DNA of 64,000 nucleotides from Leptobrachium leishanense (taxonomy: Eukaryota > Chordata > Amphibia > Anura > Megophryidae). The position numbers and the translations under genes are program-made. This document shows, one piece after another, positions 56,654 through 64,000 of the stretch. The stretch is from the NCBI GenBank assembly GCA_009667805.1, contig CM019063.1, positions 192,709,871 through 192,773,870 of the forward strand, read 5' to 3'. Below the pieces are notes generated by a model. The model did not search any database and was not told the origin of the DNA. It saw only the letters and a list, made by a program, of their open reading frames with translations. Within the stretch, counting starts at the first letter, position 1, and every line of letters begins with the position of its first letter.

Positions 56654-58282
56654 CTAAGTATAATCCTGTAGATAAGTTGGTGCTTTCTTTGTTCTGGTGG
56701 ATCGCCGTAATTCTTGCTCCCCCTCCACATGAGCAGTCTCTGATGATTTCTCTGTGACAAGCTCCCCCTCCATCTGTCCCTCTTCCCCGGCTTCTGCAAG
56801 TACAACACCGGAAAGGGGAGCCAAAATCTCCATATCTTGCGTTAATGGTTCCGCCAAACTCTGTAGATCCTCTGGATATGCAACATGTCTATTTCTCACC
56901 TGATCTATGTGACGACGCACAATCTGGCCATTTCCAAGTGCAACAGTGCATGACACAGGACCTGTCTGCGTCTGAACAGTCCCCGGAATCCAGGAAGGTC
57001 CCACACCAAAATTTCTAGTGTATACTTTGTCACCTTCCCGCAGATGTCTCTCCTTGGCATGTTGATCATGATAAAGTTTTTGCTTCACCTGCTTTTCTTG
57101 CACCTGGCCTTTAAAATCCGGATGTATGAGATCCAACGTGGAACGCAATTTCCTCCCACACAAGAGCTCTGCAGGTGATTTTCCAGTCGTGGACTGAGGA
57201 GTTATCCTGTAACTAAACAACGCTCTGGCCATCTTGACCTCAATGGAATCTCCTGAACTTTTTTTTATCAGCCCTTTAAATGTCTGCACCGCCCTTTCGG
57301 CCAGTCCATTGGACGCTGCATGGTAAGGCGCTGTGGTCACGTGCTTAATACCATTTCGAGCCATGAATTCTTGAAACTCCATACTCGTAAAACTGGTGCC
57401 ATTGTCCGACACCACCATTTCGGGAATTCCATGCTGGCTAAAGCTCTGTCTGAGGCATTGAATAGTCACTGCGGAGGTGGATTTACTTAACGGGTACGCC
57501 TCTATCCATTTAGAGTAAGCATCCACCAAAATCAAAAACATCTTGCCCATCCACGGGCCCGCATAATCAATGTGAAGTCTTCTCCATGGAAGGTTTGGTA
57601 CTTCCCAAGGATGTAAAGGTGCACACTGGGGAGAATTTCTATTTTCTTGGCACATGGTGCAAGTTTTTACCATTGCTTCTATATCGGCATCCATCTTCGG
57701 CCACCACATATAGCTCCGCGCCAGCCCCTTCATCCTGATTATTCCTGGGTGAGTCGTGTGTAAGTGCTTCAGTAGGTCTGTGCGACCTGGGGGTGGAATG
57801 ACCACACGGGCACCCCACAAGACACAACCTGCCTCCACACTAAGTTCCTCCTTCCTTTTCACATAAGCTCCAAACACTGATTTCTCCATTCTTTTTGGCC
57901 ATCCTCTGAGGACGAACTCTCTAACCCGTGCTAAAACGGTATCTTTATCGGTCCATTTCTTCACCTGGTCGGCTTTAACCAATGGTACGCCATTTTCTTC
58001 CAATAGAAGTACTCTCTCTTCCTCCGCAGGCGTCTCCACCCCTGTTTCCGCGACTGGCAACCGGCTCAAGCCATCAGCATTTTGATGATCCTTGCCTGCT
58101 TTGTACACGATGGAGTACTCATATCCACATAATGTCACAGCCCATCTTTGAATGCGTGGCGAGGCCATTTGTGGAACCTCCTTCAGTTCATTAAATAATG
58201 AGATCAGTGGTTTATGATCTGTAACAATGGTGAATTGTCTCCCATACAAGTATGTGTGAAACTTCTTCACCCCAAATATCAC
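56654..58282 (-). CDS. Gypsy RNase H and integrase
   Basis: A 542-codon open frame forming the C-terminal half of Gypsy pol. Residues about 1-90 are the end of RNase H (KKFHTYLYGRQFTIVTDHKP, KDHQNADGLSRLP). Residues about 170-220 are the integrase HHCC zinc finger (HLHTTHPGIIRMKG, KTCTMCQ). Residues about 230-380 are the catalytic core with Asp in HIDYAGPW, Asp in VVSDNGTSFT and Glu in NGLAERAVQTFKGL. The C-terminal domain has VYTRNFGVGPSWIPGTV, followed by an acidic tail. No chromodomain is visible. The frame is uninterrupted, which suggests a fairly recent copy, but the RT that should precede it is deleted, so it has no native start; Met at 58282 is only the first Met in frame. Confidence 0.88.
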   Translation of the reverse strand: MIFGVKKFHTYLYGRQFTIVTDHKPLISLFNELKEVPQMASPRIQRWAVTLCGYEYSIVYKAGKDHQNADGLSRLPVAETGVETPAEEERVLLLEENGVPLVKADQVKKWTDKDTVLARVREFVLRGWPKRMEKSVFGAYVKRKEELSVEAGCVLWGARVVIPPPGRTDLLKHLHTTHPGIIRMKGLARSYMWWPKMDADIEAMVKTCTMCQENRNSPQCAPLHPWEVPNLPWRRLHIDYAGPWMGKMFLILVDAYSKWIEAYPLSKSTSAVTIQCLRQSFSQHGIPEMVVSDNGTSFTSMEFQEFMARNGIKHVTTAPYHAASNGLAERAVQTFKGLIKKSSGDSIEVKMARALFSYRITPQSTTGKSPAELLCGRKLRSTLDLIHPDFKGQVQEKQVKQKLYHDQHAKERHLREGDKVYTRNFGVGPSWIPGTVQTQTGPVSCTVALGNGQIVRRHIDQVRNRHVAYPEDLQSLAEPLTQDMEILAPLSGVVLAEAGEEGQMEGELVTEKSSETAHVEGEQELRRSTRTKKAPTYLQDYT

Positions 58283-58319
58283 CGCAAGGCCCTCCTTCTC
58301 AATTTGAGAATAATTTTTC

Positions 58320-58785
58320 TCAGCTGCATTCAGTGTACGTGAGACGAACCCTATTGGCCGTGGTGCCTTTCAGCTGACCTAGCTCATCTTTGAACACCTC
58401 AGCATATCGATCTAGCAGGTCAGCCAATGTAGCGTTGGACTGGCTGTTACTGTATTCACCAGTTGTGGCAACACTCTTAAGTCTTTCAGCCAGTTTCGTC
58501 CAATAAATTTGGCCCGGCCCCTTCAACCACTACCATAGTAAGTTTCTTGTTGTCCATCTGACTCTGCACTGTTCCTATAACCTGACCTAACACCAGCATC
58601 TTCTCACCTGTATATGTTTTTAATGTCAGGTTGCATGGTTCCCACTCTGGTATGTCGGTGTTTTTCCATAGCTTAGAGTATTGCTTTTTGCTAATAATTG
58701 TAATGCCACAACCTGTGTCCACCTCAAATTCGATGTTCATGCCATTCACCTTTAACTTCTGTAGAATAGGAGCCACTTTAGGCAT
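58320..58785 (-). pseudogene. Gypsy protease and start of RT, then deletion
   Basis: From 58785 the frame holds an aspartic protease: FEVDTGCGITIISKKQYSKL with the D-T-G active site, then LTLKTYTGEKMLVLGQVIG. A second frame (58320-58526) continues with the RT lead-in (LLDRYAEVFKDELGQLKGTT). At about 58355-58375 the sequence jumps to the RNase H region (a 'VSRTLNAAEKNYSQIEKE'-type segment follows in another frame), skipping the palm and fingers of RT, about 1 kb in a typical Gypsy. Confidence 0.82.
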
Positions 58786-58811
58786 TTTATGTGAGACACT
58801 GTATATCGTGT

Positions 58812-59680
58812 TTATGTCACCTGCATCTCTGTCTCACTAACGTCTTCTTCTTTCACTAAATGCGACCTCCCAGCCTTCTCCTTTCCTTTCCTCTCCCCCC
58901 TCAGTCCTTGAAATGGGGTTTTGTGACTCTGCATCACGTGCTTGGATTTGCACGCCCGCTTGATGTGTCCACGTTTCTGACAGTGGTGGCACAGTTCATT
59001 TATAAATTTGCATTCGTGGGGTGCATGATTCCCTTTGCACCTGAAACACTCATAGTCCGTCTTCCACCCCCTCTTATCCACTGCACCCACATTATGCACC
59101 ACCGATTGTCCCTGATGAGACCTTTGAGACTGTGATTCTTCATCCCCAGAGAAGCCTTGGAGATCTTTTATATTTCTGTCAGCCGACTCCATCGCCAGAC
59201 ACATAGTAAGAGCCTTTTCAAAGGTTAAATCCACTTCTGACAACAGCCGTCTCTGCATCCTGTCGTCATTTACTCCACACACCAGCCTGTCCCGCAGCAT
59301 TTGTGGTAGTGTAGGCCCGTATTCACAATACTGTGCTAACTTTTTCAACTCCGCCACATAATCAGCCACCTTCTCGCCAGTATGCCGTGTGCGTGAATTA
59401 AATTTATATCCCTGCACAATTTCACTTGGTTTTGGATTATAATGGCTTTGAGCACGACGACAAGTTCCTGATATGTTTTCTCTGCTGGCGTCATAGGACA
59501 CAGCAAACTTCTCAGCAAACTATAAGTTGACGCGCCGACCCCGCTTAATAACACTGCTTTCCTCTTACCGGCATCAGTAATCTCATTAGCTTGAAAGAAA
59601 TAGTCCAACACTTCAATATATTCGTCCCACGATTGCAACTCACAGTCAAAGGGGCTCACTGTTCCCACAAGAGCAGCCAT
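58812..59680 (-). pseudogene. Gypsy gag with two zinc knuckles
   Basis: Capsid-nucleocapsid protein in two overlapping frames. The N-terminal frame (59345-59680) reads FDCELQSWDEYIEVLDYFFQ and KRKAVLLSGVGASTYSLLRS. The second frame (58812-59501) reads FNSRTRHTGEKVADYVAELK, LRDRLVCGVNDDRMQRRLLS and then two CX2C-type knuckles, CFRCKGNHAPHEC and CHHCQKRGHIKRAC. A frame change between 59345 and 59501 breaks it. The gene starts at the Met at 59680, 120 bp from the primer-binding site. Confidence 0.85.
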
Positions 59681-59818
59681 TCTGTCTCAGCAATTCACGT
59701 CCTTGTAGTTTCTTCTGTGTCTTATTTTTTTATTTTTTTTCTTCTGCTCTGCAGACCTTGCAACTGCACATCCACGTTCCACAGTACAACCTGTTTACCC
59801 TCGTCGCCAATGTGATAG

Positions 59819-60105
59819 GGAGATTATGGAGTGAGTAGAAAGGCTTCTTTAAAGTAATGCCTTTTCGGAGACTTTTTGAAAGACTGAAGAGAGGGGGAGA
59901 GTCTAATGTTGCGGGAGAGGGTATTCCATAGAAAGGGGGCAGCTCGGGAGAAGTCTTGAAGGTGAAAGGGCTGCAGGTACGAGGAGACGATAACATCTAT
60001 TCTAATTGCCCAAGGAAGTATAGTAACCTCAAAAGCTGTATAGAAGCAGTTATTATGACGATTCTCAATATCGTTATAGAAGCCAATATTCGTCCAATAT
60101 GACAT
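59819..60105 (-). pseudogene. L2 LINE C-terminal fragment
   Basis: Minus-strand L2 end: QDFSRAAPFLWNTLSRNIRL and LQSFKKSPKRHYFKEAF, the same C-terminal segment as at 6405-6530. Only about 290 bp is present. Its left edge coincides with the broken 5' LTR of the Gypsy. Confidence 0.8.
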
Positions 60106-60597
60106 TGCGGCAGACAGATATGATGTAGCGGGCAGCCGGGATCAATCAGCGGATTCTTACTATGCGCTGCTCATACTGGCCACCATTCTCATCGTGGAAT
60201 GAGAGGTGAGTATGGGATTTAATGGGAGGTTTTTAGGGGGTGATAAATGATTTTCCAATTGCAGATGCACAAAGTACAGTAAGTTCGCGCAAGCTGCAAG
60301 GCGCTAACAGATTTCACCCCAGTGAAGAGTCAGGAATGTAATATGAATACCAGACGTTAAACTTACTTCTCCTGGCGCTAACGTTTACATATTGAAATGA
60401 TACATTAGCCACAACTATGGAGTCCTAAACATCATGATCAAGTTAATCTATAGTGTGGGGCTTTAATTTAGTCTATTTTAAAAGTGTAATGGGCCCAGTT
60501 TTATCTGTACATACCAGGAGAATTACAATAGTCCCTCGCATAGATTAAATAGTAGATGTGAAAAGCACACACAAAACAAAACATTGTGAATAGCTTT
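60106..60597. other. Unassigned
   Basis: No coding region. GAGGTGAGTATGGG at 60206-60219 follows a short inverted repeat (cattctcatcgtggaatgag) and resembles the AGGTGAG-hairpin modules described elsewhere in the window. A gtgtaatgggccca near 60485 recalls the GGGCCC termini. Confidence 0.35.
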
Positions 60598-61243
60598 TGT
60601 TACGGCTAACTGACTGGGTATTTCGGTGATGACTCAACAAAAAAAATGCCAGATGGAGGCCTAGATTCTTGAAAGGAAAAAAGGTTTTATTCGGTACCGG
60701 ACAAGAGCTGCAAGTCTTGCTCGCAATCAAAGCTCAAGTCCCGAGCCAACAGAGAAACAAAGAATTTATACATGGCGAGTAAAAATGCACACCTTATTCC
60801 CCTCCCCAGGTTACCCTCCCACTTCCCATATCAACCTTCATTATACATATTGGACTTTATTCATCATTTTGCAAGTCAGCAAGGTTCACCTCAAAAACAC
60901 GACCCTTGAGCCCACCGGAGGCAATTTGGATTCCCTGTCTAGTCAACAAAAGTGTCATCCTTTCAAATCAGATAAGGCCAGCTACAGGATTTACATGGGT
61001 TATCCATTCCGTCTGCGGCCTTGATATATTAAGCAACTTTTATGGCTTAGCTATGAATATTTAGAGACCTGCGGAGGGGGGGGAAGAAGAGGTGATTCTT
61101 CAGTCAGCAGAAATCAGGTTTAAAACAAGATATTAGAGGCTACACTTAGCTGTTAGTTTATACAGTTCTATTTTCTATCTAAAATGGTGGACAGGGAACA
61201 GAGAGGGTGACGCTAGTGGTTATTCCCAGGTAGCGCTCTTTCA
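60598..61243 (-). repeat. Endogenous retrovirus 3' LTR, 646 bp
   Basis: In element orientation TGAAAGAGCGCTACC to AGCCGTAACA. It follows a purine tract (complement of ttcccccctttgg, 61244-61256). A TATA-like TATAAATTC (near 60765) and a polyadenylation signal AATAAAA (near 60688), about 80 bp apart, define a plausible U3-R-U5 order. The 5' LTR lies outside the window, so divergence between LTRs cannot be used for dating. Confidence 0.82.
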
Positions 61244-61391
61244 TTCCCCCCTTTGGCGGAGAGTTATAAAGTGATCTCTCCTAGCCAACTTACTCTATAT
61301 CATTAAAGATTTATAATCAGTAGGGGTTACTTGGCTCATTGGATGGTTATTCGAAGTGTCCCCCAGGGGCCTATCTTCTGGCTTCAGGAAT

Positions 61392-62563
61392 TTACGGAAG
61401 ATTGGCCACAGACACATGGCTAACTTGTAGGTTAGTGCACAGATAAGAAACAATTGTATACCAATGAGTATCAGGGACCCTACCCTGGAAATAGCACTTA
61501 GGATTGAGCCAAACCATGACCCAAATGCACCCCAGATGGGACACTTTCTCTTGGTGCTTGAGAATTACATCAAAATATTCAGGTACATCATCAGTAGCAT
61601 TGCAGAGATAAGTACAACATTCATATTGTATCGGCATTTCACACATTCCATTTAATACAGCCTGGATCTGTTCAATAGCTATTTTCTGATATAACTTTAA
61701 TTTACGAATTTCTCGGAGCTCTGCATTCAACAGTTGGATGTCAGCACTAGTAATATTCATAATTTCATCCTTTAGTACAACATATTGATTAAGTCTTCTC
61801 ATCATTTCAATGCCCCATCCTGTGAAGGAACGGAACCCAGACCCAGCCATATCACCTTTGGAAAACAGTTCTCGCTTAGCAAAATTTAAGGAATAACGTT
61901 GGTGTGGTGTCCCTAGGTCCAGGGTATCACCTTGGATCCGCTGCAGGGGTACTACCCAAGCCAAATAACACCATGTTTTTATATCAGTATTTATCCACAT
62001 GTGACATAAGGTTCCGCAACAAACCATTACTTGGAGACTGTTTCCCAATGCCTCTGGATCAGATACATCTAGTGTTGCATTAAACAAGGATTCTTTACAC
62101 ATTGAACTAGGTGGGGCCTGATTTTCTTTAGTTTAAAACACCATAAAGGGAAGTAAGCCCAATTATTGATCTGAATACTGTGGTTTGTTTTTGGCATAAT
62201 TAAGCTCTTAGTCAGTTTAAGGACACTAGGTGCCACCACGCTCTTATTAACCGGGAAACTAGACAAGTTAAGGGGTACCGCTAAGGTAGGGATAACTGAT
62301 GACCCTTGGTTCAATTTGTTACAAACCCAACAAGATTCATATCCTGACTTCTTTGCATATGCATACGTAAATTTAATAAGCAGGTTATCCTCTGGTCTGG
62401 TTAATTCCCGTTTCTGGCGGCCATACGCCGGTGGAACAGTCACATCATAGTCTGGTGTCAACACAGTTGGGGTTGGCAGCAATCCCTTAGGAACTGGATT
62501 GGGAAGACTAACTCCGCAAAAATTGTCAAGACTGTCAAAAATAGAACAACAATCCCGATACAT
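61392..62563 (-). pseudogene. Endogenous retrovirus env, gamma-type, frameshifted
   Basis: Envelope glycoprotein remnant in two overlapping frames. The surface-subunit part (62069-62563) has a basic RQKR motif and the CXXC isomerase-type motif SCWVC found in gamma-type envelopes, with several N-glycosylation sites (NLSS, NKS, NHS). The transmembrane part (61392-62102) has a helical heptad region (LLNAELREIRKLKLYQKIAI) followed by C-X7-C-C (CEMPIQYECC), close to the usual CX6CC, then a Trp-rich membrane-proximal stretch. The frame change at about 62070-62100 prevents a full-length product. The 3' LTR is 150 bp downstream. Confidence 0.75.
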
Positions 62564-62827
62564 TTAAGGATCCTTTGGTACTGTTCAAATGGTCTTTTTA
62601 ACCTCTTAAAAATAATATCTGGAAGCAGAGGCTCATGGGCCTCCTAGGGTATCTCTGGAACTTCCATTTTGGCAGTTTAATAAGATTGGCTGTCTTTCAA
62701 TAACAACAAGCACAAAGACTGGAGTTTTTGGAGAGCCAGTAATCAGCAAGGCTTGAATCTCCCTTATTTCTCTCCGGTCTGTGCAGCTGCTTGGGTACGG
62801 TGGAAACGTAGCTTTAGCCGTTTAGAT
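62564..62827 (-). other. Retroviral pol-env junction, non-coding as seen
   Basis: Between the integrase C-terminus and the env frame. It may contain the env leader in degenerate form, but I cannot identify a start or a splice acceptor with confidence. Confidence 0.35.
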
Positions 62828-63969
62828 TCACTGGCTATCACTTTCCATGGGTTGTCCGTAACCTCTGCAGCAGGTGTCAATCGTGAGTGTTGTATCCACT
62901 TCGGCCACTTTCACTGCTGTGGGAGTGGATAACAAGACAACATAAGGACCTCTCCATTTTGCCCCTAGAGGGTCTACCCTCCACTCCTTAACCCATACTG
63001 AGTCCCCAGGACAGTATCTGTGTAAAGGTAGGTATAGGAAATGTGGTATGTGTTCATTAACCCATGTGTACATGCTCTGCATCGTCTGACCAAATCTGAT
63101 CACTTGCTGGCATAAGTCAGTCACCCCTAAGACTCAGGTATCCCCCCTTAGCCCAGTTATCAGTGGTATAGATTGACCGAACATCATTTCGTATGGGCTT
63201 AATTTTAGGAGTGAGGTAGGGCTGCTTCTCACGTGCAGTAGAACAATTGGCAACACATCCAGCCATTTCAGGGAGGTTTCTTGGCAAATCTTAGCTATCA
63301 AAGTCTTTAAAGTTCTGTTCATTCGTTCTACGTTTCCACGGCTTTTTTTTGGGGTCGGTATGCAGGGTGCAGTTTCCAGGCGATGCCCGACAGGTGGGCA
63401 AGTTGGTGCAGGCAGTCTTTGATGAAGGCTGGGCCATTGTCTGACCCGATTTCGAGTGGCAATCCATATCGTGGAATAATGTCTCTCAAGAGGCACCTTA
63501 CTACCTCTGCAGTCTTTTCTGTTCGGGTTGGATAGGTCTTGACCCATCCAATGAGTGTGCATACCAGCACCCATAGGTATTTGTATCCTCTGCATGGTGG
63601 GAGAACAGTAAAGTCAATTTGTAGAGAGGACATTGGAGATAGTACTCCTGGTGGTTGTACTATCCCTTGCCTTGGGTTGTTCTTAGCACAGGTGACACAT
63701 TGTTGGGCAATTACTCTGCAGATGGAGGTGAGTCCAGGAACGTAGAAGTGCGGTTCTAGTTGTTGCTCCATTGCTGTCTTTCCTCCATGTGTTCTGGAAT
63801 GCAGGGCCCGGATAATTTCAGGTGCCAGGGTGGCTGGTAAGACAATTCTTTCATTCTCCAACTGGTACCATCCGTATTCTCTGTAATTCTCCCGGCTCTT
63901 CGGAGAGCCATTTCTTCTCCTTTTCAGAGTAGGCTGCGTAATGGGTGTTGGTAACAGAGGTATCACCAC
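62828..63969 (-). pseudogene. Endogenous retrovirus integrase, frameshifted
   Basis: C-terminal part of retroviral pol, entering from the right edge. The first frame (63328-63969) has the zinc-binding HHCC (HSRTHGGKT, CVTCAKNN), the catalytic Asp in LQIDFTVLP and the second Asp in IGSDNGPAFI. The next frame (63134-63595) has the Glu region NVERMNRTLKTLIAKICQET and LKLSPYEMMFG. A third (62828-63124) has the C-terminal beta domain DSVWVKEWRVDPLGAKWRGP (GP-Y/F type). Two frame changes are visible, at about 63330-63360 and 63125. RT and gag lie beyond the window. The order pol, env, LTR and the env type point to a gamma/epsilon-like retrovirus. Confidence 0.82.
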
Positions 63970-64000
63970 TGAGAGAAGTCTTTTGACATACTTGGGTATT

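Larger units (their letters stand above)
56289..59817 (-). mobile_element. Ty3/Gypsy element lacking RT core and 5' LTR
   Basis: Minus strand, right to left: only the last 7 bp of a 5' LTR (59811-59817), a primer-binding region (complement of tcgtcgccaa), gag with zinc knuckles, protease, the first residues of RT, RNase H and integrase in one long frame, polypurine tract (56496-56508) and a complete 207-bp 3' LTR (56289-56495). The polymerase domain is missing between 58320 and 58380. An L2 fragment begins directly at the truncated 5' end. Confidence 0.87.

Overview
The window is vertebrate nuclear DNA made almost entirely of transposable elements and tandem repeats; I recognise no single-copy host gene. 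The mix points to a large, repeat-rich anuran (frog or toad) genome: several Tc1/mariner families, hAT elements, L2 and CR1 LINEs, GIY-YIG Penelope-like elements (PLEs), Ty3/Gypsy elements and a gamma-type endogenous retrovirus. The anuran assignment is an inference from this repertoire, not from a marker gene.

Layout. 1-8.4 kb: an 833-bp foldback hAT (37-869), small foldbacks and SINE tails, a nearly complete Tc1 with a broken transposase (2490-4113), a degenerate L2 (5255-6640) and a chimera of two truncated Tc1 elements (7423-8417) inside a hAT end. 8.4-11.7 kb: mostly unrecognised. 11.7-16.1 kb: a 28-bp tandem repeat and a 2.7-kb 'catggatatgcccc' minisatellite between hairpin-rich GC blocks. 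16.5-19.7 kb: a hAT MITE and a 1.9-kb element holding a run of about a dozen adjacent hairpins. 21.5-25.4 kb: the 5' part of a coding hAT (BED-finger transposase), split by a CR1 and cut off by a Tc1 fragment. 26.6-40.6 kb: a minus-strand Gypsy with gag and protease but almost no pol, opened by a 4.3-kb hAT (30735-35046, itself carrying an L2) and, in its 5' LTR, by a 3.6-kb foldback (35897-39559). 41.3-43.9 kb: a SINE, a foldback around a PLE endonuclease domain and a Gypsy RNase H fragment. 45.0-53.4 kb: two PLE copies head to head in an 8.4-kb palindrome, the left one opened by a 2.06-kb hAT. 53.4-60.1 kb: a Tc1 MITE, a hAT-like foldback holding a solo LTR, a Gypsy lacking its RT core, and an L2 end. 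60.6-64.0 kb: the 3' part of a retrovirus (integrase, env, 3' LTR), running off the window.

Nesting gives a relative order. Eight-bp duplications date the hAT insertions after the Gypsy and after the left PLE copy; a 15-bp duplication dates the foldback after the Gypsy LTR. No complete, intact autonomous element is visible: every recognised polyprotein is frameshifted, deleted, truncated or interrupted, although a few individual ORFs (Gypsy RNase H/integrase, Gypsy gag-protease, PLE ORF2) are long and open.

The most unusual observations are: one minisatellite family inside hAT elements with different termini; a GC-rich foldback carrying a 5' splice-site-like AGGTGAG motif in several unrelated repeats; hammerhead-ribozyme-like motifs at both ends of the PLE palindrome; a possible -1 frameshift site between two PLE reading frames; and the hairpin string at 18.4-19.1 kb.
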